Assembly: GCF_000313755.1 (NCBI RefSeq)
Contig: NZ_AMZB01000114.1
Span: 1-50,919 of the forward strand
Direction: 5' to 3'
Length of the DNA: 50,919 bases
Origin: Pseudomonas nitroreducens TX1
Lineage (GTDB): Bacteria; Pseudomonadota; Gammaproteobacteria; Pseudomonadales; Pseudomonadaceae
The notes under the pieces were generated by a model, which ran no database searches, was not told the DNA's origin, and saw only the letters and a list, made by a program, of their open reading frames with translations. The position numbers and the translations under genes are program-made. This document shows, one piece after another, positions 25,941 through 32,700 of this stretch. Every line of letters starts with the position of its first letter. Position 1 is the first letter of the stretch.

Positions 25941-26507
25941 TTTCGAAAACCGTACTGCACGAGCGGCAAAACGCCATTGTAAGCGCCCTTGCTGGCCTTT
26001 CGGTACGCCGGCAGGCCTCATTCGGTCGGGTTTGCACCACTCCCGTCGCCTCCACGGTGCTTGCCGGGCGTCTCTGCAGCTCAGCTCCGATGGCCAGGGC
26101 AACCAGTGGCCATCAGGCTGTTCGGGTTCACGCGTGTTCGCTCCGGGGCCGGGGGGCCCGGAACCATGGAAAAGCCACCGCGCCAGCGCTGGGCTGGATT
26201 CTTTTCTCCGGCGGCCTCGACATGAAGTGGTCAATGAGCGCCGCTAGCTGCTGCCGGCCAGCGGCGGTGCGGCGCTGGCGGTGTCGGCCTGTATTCTGCC
26301 GATGTCGATTCCGACCCGCTTTATCTCCACCATCCGCCGCAACGATTCTTGAATCCGTGCCGGCTGTCGGTTGCCACCGCATGAGTGCAGCGCTATGCCT
26401 GACTGGAAGGAAGTCTTGATCCTGCGCAGGGCGTGGGGTCGGGGACAGCTGTAAGGTTGCCGCGCGACTCGCAGCGTCAGACTGCCAGCGCCTCAGGAGC
26501 CCGTGTC
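25941..26507. other. Intergenic region without a supported gene
   Basis: These 567 nt lie between the divergent GGDEF and hemN genes. Several frames are open, but none has a ribosome-binding site with recognisable protein text. I looked for an Anr box (TTGAT-N4-ATCAA) before hemN and found none. The hemN ribosome-binding site AGGAG is at 26494-26498. Confidence 0.5.
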
Positions 26508-27905
26508 ATGCCCGAATCGATGAGTTTCAACCGCGCGCTGGTGGAGAAGTACGACCGTCCCGGCCCGCGCTATACCTCCTATCCCACCGCGCCGCAGTTC
26601 CATGGCGCGTTCGCCGCCGACGACTACCGCGCGGCCGCCCGGCGCAGCAACCATCCCGCCGACGGGAGCCCGGCCAAGCCGCTCTCGGTGTACATCCATA
26701 TCCCGTTCTGCAGGAGCCTCTGCTACTACTGCGCCTGCAACAAGATCATCACCCAGAAGACCCACCGCGCCGTGGAATACCTGGACTACCTCAAGCGCGA
26801 GATTGCCATGCAGGCCGAGCTGTTCGACGGCACCCGCAAACTCACCCAGCTGCACCTGGGCGGCGGCACTCCAACCTACCTGACCAGCGAGCAGTTGGGT
26901 GAGGTGATGGACAGCCTGCGCCAGCACTTCAACCTCGATGAAAGCGACGCCCACGAGTTCTCCATCGAGGTCGACCCGCGCACCATCAGCCGCGAGCGCA
27001 TCGCCGAGCTGCGCGCCCAGGGCTTCAACCGCCTGAGCTTCGGCGTGCAGGATTTCGACGAGCAGGTGCAGCAGGCGGTCAACCGTGTGCAGAGCGAACA
27101 ACAGGTCTTCGACCTGGTGCAGGCTGCCCGCGAGGCGAAGTTCAAGTCGGTGTCGGTGGACCTGATCTACGGGCTGCCGCTGCAGACCGTGGCGAGCTTC
27201 GACACGACGCTGGCGAAGATCATCGCCCTGCGCCCCGACCGCATCGCCGCCTACAGCTATGCGCACCTGCCCGAGCGGGTGCGCGCGCAGCGGCTGATCC
27301 GCCGCGAGGATATGCCACCGCCGGAGCGCAAGCTGGAACTGCTGGAACTGACCATCCAGCGATTGACCGAGGCGGGCTATGTCTACATCGGCATGGACCA
27401 CTTCGCGTTGCCCGACGACGAGCTCACGGTGGCTCGCAGCAACGGTACCCTGCAGCGCAACTTCCAGGGTTATTCGACCCATGCCGATTGCGACCTGATC
27501 GCCCTGGGCGTGTCGTCCATCAGCAAGGTCGGCGATACCTACGGGCAGAACGTGAAGGAGCTGTCGCAGTATTACGCGCGGCTCGACGAAGGCCTGCTGC
27601 CGGTGCACAAGGGCTACGGCCTGACCGACGACGACCGCCTGCGCCGCGACGTGATCAGCACGCTGATGTGCCATGGCCGCGTGGACTACGCCCCGCTGGA
27701 AGAGCGCCACGGCATCCGTTTCGGCGACTACTTCGAGGGCTCGCTGCGGCAACTGAGCGAGCAGGTCGGCGACGGCCTGGTGGAGCTGCACAACGACGCG
27801 CTGGTGCTGCTGCCCCAGGGCCAGCTGATGATGCGCAGCGTGGCGATGGCTTTCGATGCTTACCTCGGTGGCGCGCAGCAGGAGCGCTTCTCGCGCACCA
27901 TCTGA
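26508..27905 (+). CDS. hemN: Oxygen-independent coproporphyrinogen III oxidase
   Basis: This 465-residue radical-SAM enzyme converts coproporphyrinogen III to protoporphyrinogen IX without oxygen, for heme synthesis in the cytoplasm. The cluster motif CRSLCYYCAC supplies Cys68, Cys72 and Cys75 plus the extra Cys77 typical of true HemN. LHLGGGTPTYL (SAM binding), IEVDPRT and FSFGVQDFDEQVQQAVNRVQ-like text follow, and the C-terminal HemN domain is complete. AGGAG lies 9 nt before ATG 26508; an ATG four codons later is an alternative. It ends at a hairpin shared with the convergent HxlR gene. Confidence 0.95.
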   Translation: MPESMSFNRALVEKYDRPGPRYTSYPTAPQFHGAFAADDYRAAARRSNHPADGSPAKPLSVYIHIPFCRSLCYYCACNKIITQKTHRAVEYLDYLKREIAMQAELFDGTRKLTQLHLGGGTPTYLTSEQLGEVMDSLRQHFNLDESDAHEFSIEVDPRTISRERIAELRAQGFNRLSFGVQDFDEQVQQAVNRVQSEQQVFDLVQAAREAKFKSVSVDLIYGLPLQTVASFDTTLAKIIALRPDRIAAYSYAHLPERVRAQRLIRREDMPPPERKLELLELTIQRLTEAGYVYIGMDHFALPDDELTVARSNGTLQRNFQGYSTHADCDLIALGVSSISKVGDTYGQNVKELSQYYARLDEGLLPVHKGYGLTDDDRLRRDVISTLMCHGRVDYAPLEERHGIRFGDYFEGSLRQLSEQVGDGLVELHNDALVLLPQGQLMMRSVAMAFDAYLGGAQQERFSRTI

Positions 27906-27925
27906 TGCGGTCCGCGCAGTCGGAA

Positions 27926-27948
27926 CAGCCCGCTGTGAGAGCGGGCTG
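27926..27948. terminator. Hairpin between convergent hemN and HxlR genes
   Basis: CAGCCCGCT and AGCGGGCTG form a perfect 9-bp stem around GTGAG. There is no T tract, so it may be a REP-derived structure used as a weak terminator. Confidence 0.5.
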
Positions 27949-27950
27949 GC

Positions 27951-28445
27951 TTACTCCTGACCGGCCCTGATCCCGGCGATCCTCTGGCGCATTTCGTCGC
28001 TGGCGCCAGGGCCTGCGATCACCTCGCAGTCTTCCCAGGGCACGACTTTGCCCGACTCGACATCGACCATCATCGGTCTAACGGTCCTGCCCGTGGCTTT
28101 CTCGACTACCCGGACACTGTCTTCACGCTGGGCGAAGTGCTCGTTGCCCCACGCGATGAAGGCAAAAATCACCCCGATCAGGTCGCGTCCTCGTCCAGTC
28201 GGGACGTATTCATGGCGCAAGGGCCGGACGCTGTAGGCGCGTTTCTCCAGCAGCCCGGCTTCCACCAGGGCGTTGAGCCGACGGGTCAGCATGTTCGGGG
28301 CGATTTCCAGGCTTCTGGAAAACTCATCGAATCGACGCAGGCCCTGCAGGGCGTCGCGCATGATCAGCAGGCTCCACCATTCGCCGACATGTTCAAGGCT
28401 CAGCGCCACGGGGCATTCCGAATTCAACAGTGTCTTGCGCTGCAT
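27951..28445 (-). CDS. HxlR-family transcriptional regulator
   Basis: This 164-residue protein has the HxlR winged helix (CPVALSLEHVGEWWSLLIMR, FDEFSRSLEIAPNMLTRRLN, LVEAGLLEKRAYSVRPLRHE) with the cysteine near the N-terminus that many members use for redox or electrophile sensing. It is divergent from the FabF-type gene; the 111-nt gap holds a nearly perfect 23-bp dyad, which probably controls both. I took ATG 28445; the same frame stays open far upstream, but that stretch is antisense to the synthase gene. Confidence 0.88.
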   Translation of the reverse strand: MQRKTLLNSECPVALSLEHVGEWWSLLIMRDALQGLRRFDEFSRSLEIAPNMLTRRLNALVEAGLLEKRAYSVRPLRHEYVPTGRGRDLIGVIFAFIAWGNEHFAQREDSVRVVEKATGRTVRPMMVDVESGKVVPWEDCEVIAGPGASDEMRQRIAGIRAGQE

Positions 28446-28487
28446 CGAGGTCGCTCGCTCCTGTCTGAAAAAACGTGAAGATGGATT

Positions 28488-28510
28488 GTTACTTTCATTA
28501 TGATAGTAAC
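28488..28510. promoter_or_regulatory. 23-bp dyad, candidate HxlR operator
   Basis: GTTACT (28488-28493) and AGTAAC (28505-28510) frame a centre in which 10 of the 11 base pairs of each half-site are symmetric. It is centred 47 nt upstream of the synthase gene's ATG and 54 nt upstream of the regulator's ATG. Confidence 0.6.
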
Positions 28511-28556
28511 GTCTTTCATCCAGATCGTACCAAACCGCGAGAGGAATGAGGTCTTC

Positions 28557-29828
28557 ATGAAAAAGCGCATCGTCGTTACGGGAATGGGGGCGGTCACGCC
28601 GCTGGGTTGTGGCGTGGGTCTGGTCTGGGAGCGTCTGCTGGCGGGCCGGTCCGGCATTCGGGAACTGCCGGTGGAGCTGGTTGGCGACCTGCCGGTGCGC
28701 ATCGGCGGCCAGGTGCCCGGCCTGGGCGAGGACCCGCAAGGTGGTTTCGATCCTGATCGGGTGCTGCCCGCTAAGGAGCAGCGCAAGGTCGATCGTTTCA
28801 TCCTGTTTGCCCTGGCAGCGGCCGAGGAAGCGCTGGCGCAGGCCGGCTGGCATCCTGAGCAGCCCCACCAGCAGGAACGCACCGCCACCATCATCGCCTC
28901 GGGCATCGGCGGCTTCCCGGCCATCGCTGAGGCCGTGCGCACCACGGATAGCAAGGGCCCGCGCCGACTGTCGCCCTTCACCATTCCGTCCTTCCTGTGC
29001 AACCTGGCGGCCGGCCAGGTCTCCATTCGCCATCGCCTCAAAGGGCCGCTCGGCGCGCCGGTGACCGCCTGCGCGGCGGGCGTCCAGGCGATCGGCGATG
29101 CGGCGCGGATGATCCTGGCAGGCGAGGTGGACGTGGCGCTCTGTGGGGGAGCGGAGGCTGCCATCCACCGTGTCAGCCTCGCCGGATTCGCCGCCGCCAG
29201 GACCTTGGCCAGCGAATTCAACGACCGCCCCGCATCCGCCTCGAGGCCCTTCGATGAGGCGCGCGAAGGTTTCGTCATGAGCGAGGGCGCCGGGCTGCTG
29301 GTCATCGAAGAACTCGAACACGCCCTGGCGCGAGGGGCGACCCCGCTGGCGGAACTGGTGGGCTACGGCACCAGCGCCGACGCCCACCACATCACCTCGG
29401 GCCCGGAAGACGGCGAAGGCGCCCAGCGCGCGATGAGGCAGGCCTTGCAGCAGGCAGGGGTCTCGCCGGAGCAGGTGGGGCACCTGAACGCCCATGCCAC
29501 GTCGACCCCGGTGGGCGACAAGGCGGAGCTGGCGGCCATCAGGGCGGTCTTCGCCGGCGTGGCGTCGCCTGTCATCAGCGCCACCAAATCCTCCACGGGC
29601 CATCTGCTGGGGGCTGCCGGCGGGATCGAGGCGATCTTCACCGTCCTCGCGCTGCGGGACCAGGTGGCGCCGGCGACGCTCAACCTGATCCACGCAGACC
29701 CCTTGGCCGCAGGGCTCAACATGGCGGCAGGAGAGCCGCGCGCGCTGGATACGGACTTTGCCCTGTCCAATGGTTTCGGCTTCGGCGGAGTCAACGCCAG
29801 CGTGCTGTTCCGTCGTTGGTCCGCATAG
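28557..29828 (+). CDS. fabF: FabF-type beta-ketoacyl-ACP synthase, paralogue
   Basis: This 423-residue condensing enzyme has the complete KAS II triad: Cys172 in VTACAAGVQA, His313 in NAHATSTPVGD and His349 in SSTGHLLGAAGG, plus the C-terminal NGFGFGGVNAS. It would elongate acyl-ACP in fatty-acid or lipid synthesis. It is alone, not behind acpP as the housekeeping fabF usually is, and it is paired with a divergent HxlR regulator. An inducible paralogue that adjusts acyl chains is therefore more likely than the essential enzyme. Confidence 0.88.
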   Translation: MKKRIVVTGMGAVTPLGCGVGLVWERLLAGRSGIRELPVELVGDLPVRIGGQVPGLGEDPQGGFDPDRVLPAKEQRKVDRFILFALAAAEEALAQAGWHPEQPHQQERTATIIASGIGGFPAIAEAVRTTDSKGPRRLSPFTIPSFLCNLAAGQVSIRHRLKGPLGAPVTACAAGVQAIGDAARMILAGEVDVALCGGAEAAIHRVSLAGFAAARTLASEFNDRPASASRPFDEAREGFVMSEGAGLLVIEELEHALARGATPLAELVGYGTSADAHHITSGPEDGEGAQRAMRQALQQAGVSPEQVGHLNAHATSTPVGDKAELAAIRAVFAGVASPVISATKSSTGHLLGAAGGIEAIFTVLALRDQVAPATLNLIHADPLAAGLNMAAGEPRALDTDFALSNGFGFGGVNASVLFRRWSA

Positions 29829-29848
29829 CGGCAGTCACCTTGCCGCTC

Positions 29849-29868
29849 GGCCCGGTGCAAGCCGGGCC
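29849..29868. terminator. Hairpin between convergent genes
   Basis: GGCCCGG and CCGGGCC pair around TGCAAG, between the fabF-type gene and the convergent membrane-protein gene. It lacks a T tract. Confidence 0.45.
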
Positions 29869-29886
29869 ATCGGCGGGCGGCGGGCC

Positions 29887-30222
29887 TCAACGGGGGCGTC
29901 TTGCACGCTCCGCCGCGCCCTTGCTCTCGCGCATCGTCCGCCGCAGCACGTAGGCGACGCCCGCGCCGAGAATCCCGCCCACCAAGGTGGCGAGTACCTG
30001 CGCCAGCAGCCCCATGGCGCTATCCAGGCTTGTCTGACGGAGGAAGGTACCCAGCTCCGGCCAGAGCGCGAGCCAGAGGCCGACGAAAACCAGCACCAGG
30101 TCATACCAGAGAGCACTGACGCCTGCCGGGCGGTAGCCGCGCACGAAGAGGATGAAGGCGCTGAAGGCCAGTGCCAGAAGCAGGGTGCCCAAGGATTGGC
30201 TGAGCGCATCGGGCCCGGACAT
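29887..30222 (-). CDS. Small membrane protein, unknown
   Basis: This 111-residue protein has three predicted membrane segments (LGTLLLALAFSAFILFVRGY, WYDLVLVFVGLWLALW, LLAQVLATLVGGILGAGVAY) and a positively charged C-terminal tail (RRTMRESKGAAERARRPR) expected in the cytoplasm. No family is recognised. It begins 4 nt past the stop of the next upstream minus-strand gene and is probably co-transcribed with it. Confidence 0.7.
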   Translation of the reverse strand: MSGPDALSQSLGTLLLALAFSAFILFVRGYRPAGVSALWYDLVLVFVGLWLALWPELGTFLRQTSLDSAMGLLAQVLATLVGGILGAGVAYVLRRTMRESKGAAERARRPR

Positions 30223-30226
30223 GACG

Positions 30227-30826
30227 TTACTCCTCGCCGCTACGCAGGCGCATGCATTGACCGCTGTGCAGGCTCAGCTGCATTTCGTCGAGCAGCGCCT
30301 CGGCATAGGAGAGCGCCAGCGTGGTGTCCGGCTCCGGGGCGGAGCCGGCCCGGCTGAAATCATCGATGCGCAGCCCCTCGGGCATTGGCGGCGCTTCCAC
30401 CAGTGTCCAGTCGATCCCGCTCACTTCCAGGCTGCGGGCAAGACCGGCGGCGAGCTGTTCTTCATCGGCGTCGGCCGGCTCCACCAGCCATCGCCAATGG
30501 CCGATCAGCAGCAGGCGCGGCACTTCCGAGCGCAGCGCGCCATCGATCAGCGCACCGCAGATCGGCGGCAGTTTTTCCGGTGGCTGATCGGCGAGGAAGG
30601 CGAAGATCACGTCGAGCCCGGCCACCGCCTCGCTGACCGAGATCGAGGATTCCAGCGTGCCCAACTTGCAGCGCAAGCCCGGGCGCGCCTGAAAGCGGTT
30701 GAGGTCGTCCAGCAGCGCGGTAACTTCCTGCTGGCGGCGCAGGGCGCCAGCGATCAGCGCCTGGCCGAAGCTGTCGAAAGGGTGGAACAGGCCCAGCTTC
30801 AGGGTCGGTGTTTCCAGGTTGTGCAT
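30227..30826 (-). CDS. NAD(P)-binding, NmrA/YwnB-like protein
   Basis: This 199-residue protein looks like a short atypical Rossmann protein: KLGLFHPFDSFGQALIAGAL at the nucleotide-binding position, AVAGLDVIFAFLAD, and PRLLLIGHWRWLVEPAD. The glycine motif is degenerate (GLFHPFDSFG instead of GATGFIG), so cofactor binding or a redox role is uncertain. GTTGCAGGAG precedes the ATG. It is probably the first gene of a pair with the small membrane protein. Confidence 0.6.
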   Translation of the reverse strand: MHNLETPTLKLGLFHPFDSFGQALIAGALRRQQEVTALLDDLNRFQARPGLRCKLGTLESSISVSEAVAGLDVIFAFLADQPPEKLPPICGALIDGALRSEVPRLLLIGHWRWLVEPADADEEQLAAGLARSLEVSGIDWTLVEAPPMPEGLRIDDFSRAGSAPEPDTTLALSYAEALLDEMQLSLHSGQCMRLRSGEE

Positions 30827-30921
30827 GGTCACTCCTGCAACGGTGGTGGTGCGGCGGATGCGCCATGTGCATATCGAAGGAGCAAGCTGGGTCGGGGTTC
30901 CGTCAAATTGCCTGAGCGGTG

Positions 30922-31704
30922 CTAGGCCCCGGCGCTGGCTCTTGCAACCTGATAGCTGCTGGGTGCCACGCCCAGGCTGCGGCGGAACATGCTGGAGAAG
31001 GCGCTCGGGCTGTCGTAGCCCAGCTCCAGCGCCACGCGGGTGACCGCACTTCCCGCCGCGAGGCGGGTGACGGCAGCCAGCAGGCAGGCTTGTTGGCGCC
31101 AACCACCGAAGGAAAGCCCGGTCTGCTGGCGGAACAGGCGGCTGAAGGTTCGCGTACTGCAATGCAGTTCGGCAGCCCAAAGGTCCGCCGTTACGCCGAT
31201 ATCCGGGGTGCGCAGGAAGTCCCGGCAAAGCTGCGCCAGTCCTGGATGCGCTGGCAGCGGAGCGAACAGCGGCAGGCTCGGTGCCTGTCGCAGCTCGTGG
31301 AGCAGAAGGCGGATCAGGTCGCCGTCACGGCCCTGTTCGTCATGCAGCACCGGCACTTCCACGCTTGCCAGCAGCAGCTGGTGCAGCAGCGGCGAAACGG
31401 TCAGCGCCTGACATTGTGTGGTCTCGCGTACCGGCACTCGCGGGTCGATGTACAGGCTGCGCGTGCTGACCCCGCGCATCAGTACCCGATGCTGCTTGCC
31501 CGCAGGAATCCATACGCCGCTGTAGGGCGGGATCACCCATGCACCGTCCTCGGTCTCCACCTCCATCAGCCCGCTCATGCCGTAGAGGAACTGCGCACGG
31601 CGATGGGAATGGGGCTGCAGCAGCGTGCCGAGCGGGTAATCGGTGCCAATGGCGAGCACGGCGCGGTCGACATCGTCGACACTGGCGAGGGGAACATTGA
31701 GCAT
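30922..31704 (-). CDS. AraC-family regulator with cupin-type sensor domain
   Basis: This protein of about 260 residues has an N-terminal cupin-like sensor (PHSHRRAQFLYGMSGLMEVE, VIPPYSGVWIPAGKQHRV) and a C-terminal double helix-turn-helix (STRTFSRLFRQQTGLSFGGW, VALELGYDSPSAFSSMFRRS). This is the common AraC layout with an N-terminal AraC-binding cupin. ATG 31704 is preferred; an in-frame TTG at 31743 would add 13 residues. The 95-nt gap to the NmrA-like gene makes that pair a possible target. The ligand is unknown. Confidence 0.88.
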   Translation of the reverse strand: MLNVPLASVDDVDRAVLAIGTDYPLGTLLQPHSHRRAQFLYGMSGLMEVETEDGAWVIPPYSGVWIPAGKQHRVLMRGVSTRSLYIDPRVPVRETTQCQALTVSPLLHQLLLASVEVPVLHDEQGRDGDLIRLLLHELRQAPSLPLFAPLPAHPGLAQLCRDFLRTPDIGVTADLWAAELHCSTRTFSRLFRQQTGLSFGGWRQQACLLAAVTRLAAGSAVTRVALELGYDSPSAFSSMFRRSLGVAPSSYQVARASAGA

Positions 31705-31752
31705 GAGGGCGAGTCTGGCTGGGTTGCGATGATTATTCGTCAATCAGCGTGA

Positions 31753-32004
31753 AATGGCCAATCGCCCCGCAGCCGACAGGTGTGGCGCGCTGGTCATCGG
31801 GAACTTGCCGTAGGGTCCGGCCGATATGACTTGCCAGGCGCCCCGCGGGTGATCCTCCATGCCGACGACCTGGTGCAGACCCAGGCGCCCCTGGTAATCG
31901 CCGGCGCCAGCATCAGCCGCGCGACCTGTGCCTTCCCCGGTGGCCGCCGCTTCCACTTCGTCGACCCGGACGGCTACGAGCTGGCGGAGTGGTCGGCGGA
32001 CTGA
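31753..32004 (+). pseudogene. Glyoxalase (VOC) family remnant, C-terminal part
   Basis: The open frame ends in FPGGRRFHFVDPDGYELAEW, the highly characteristic metal-ligand segment at the end of VOC/glyoxalase domains, preceded by PRVILHADDLVQ. Only about 75 residues are present. The usual N-terminal HV.LYV.DL..S..FY part is missing, and no ATG with a ribosome-binding site is available (GTG 31780 is the only start). It is best read as a truncated gene. It lies at the 5' side of the AraC gene. Confidence 0.55.
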
Positions 32005-32184
32005 GACCGCACCTTGACCTGCCCGCCGCCACGTCCGTTTGTCCGCTACCTCCGACTGGGGCTTTCGCTGCCGGAACTGTCGCGCGCTCCCCTGGGTCAG
32101 GAAATCAGTGGGGGCCGAACTTCGCGCTCACCACTGCCAATCCAGAGCAGAACAGGCCCACTCGCGGGCCGGGGGGAGAATCAC

Positions 32185-32439
32185 ATGCTGCAGTCAGTCG
32201 AGCCGCCGTTCATGGCGCCCAGTGAATACCTGACGTCCACGGGCATTGCCGTGTTGATGTCGCCGCGCTACATCGCTCCCGGCAAGGTGGGAGAAGTGCT
32301 GCTGTCACTGGCCAAGGTGCCGGCCGGCGTCTCGCCGCTGGACGTGGTGATCGGCCCGTGGGAGTCCCATGAGGAAGCCTTCCAGGCGTCTCATGACGCA
32401 GCGGAGCGTTGGGTCGAGCGTCTCGACGAAGGGGACTGA
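32185..32439 (+). CDS. 84-residue hypothetical protein
   Basis: This small soluble protein has an ATG at 32185 preceded by GGGGGGAG. Its text includes EYLTSTGIAVLMSPRYIAPG and LDVVIGPWESHEEAFQASHD, followed by AAERWVERLDEGD. The acidic C-terminal helix resembles those of small cytoplasmic proteins of unknown role. No family is recognised. The 180 nt upstream of it contain no other gene. Confidence 0.6.
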   Translation: MLQSVEPPFMAPSEYLTSTGIAVLMSPRYIAPGKVGEVLLSLAKVPAGVSPLDVVIGPWESHEEAFQASHDAAERWVERLDEGD

Positions 32440-32445
32440 TTCCTC

Positions 32446-32474
32446 CTGGCATCGCTCGTGGGCACGACGCTCCT
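32446..32474. repeat. REP-type element, degenerate
   Basis: On the minus strand this reads GTAGGAGCGTCGTGCCCACG, the REP head GTAGGAGCG followed by a GTGCCCACG stem. It overlaps the last bases of the 70-residue gene's stop codon. Confidence 0.5.
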
Positions 32475-32685
32475 ACACGGCGCGTCTGAACCAGCGAATG
32501 ATTGCCGCGCCGAGCTCCACGGTGCGCGAGCGCGACGGGCAGCCGGGCGTGGAGAGCAGCTGCGGCAGCAGGAAGCCTACTTCCGCCTCGTTCGGCCCGC
32601 AGAGCCCGGGTGCGGCTTCGACGACTTCCTCGTCCCAACGCGGGAAGCGTTCGCTCCCGCTCTCGAATGCTGTCAGTGCGTTCAT
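32473..32685 (-). CDS. 70-residue hypothetical protein
   Basis: ATG 32685 is preceded by a strong GGGAGG. The text is MNALTAFESGSERFPRWDEE, then a cysteine-containing middle (VGFLLPQLLSTPGC) and the tail AAIIRWFRRAV. It follows the PNPOx-FNR-ferredoxin gene by 15 nt and so is likely co-transcribed. No family is recognised. Confidence 0.6.
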   Translation of the reverse strand: MNALTAFESGSERFPRWDEEVVEAAPGLCGPNEAEVGFLLPQLLSTPGCPSRSRTVELGAAIIRWFRRAV

Positions 32686-32700
32686 GATCGATACGCCTCC

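Noticed and set aside
25941..26507. Small genes in the GGDEF/hemN gap
   Set aside because: Open frames exist, but none has both a ribosome-binding site and protein-like text.
26300..26507. Anr/Fnr box before hemN
   Set aside because: No TTGAT-N4-ATCAA match was seen, although anaerobic control of hemN is common in the genus.
28446..29693. N-terminal extension of the HxlR gene by over 400 codons
   Set aside because: The extension is antisense to the FabF-type gene. The HxlR domain starts directly after ATG 28445.
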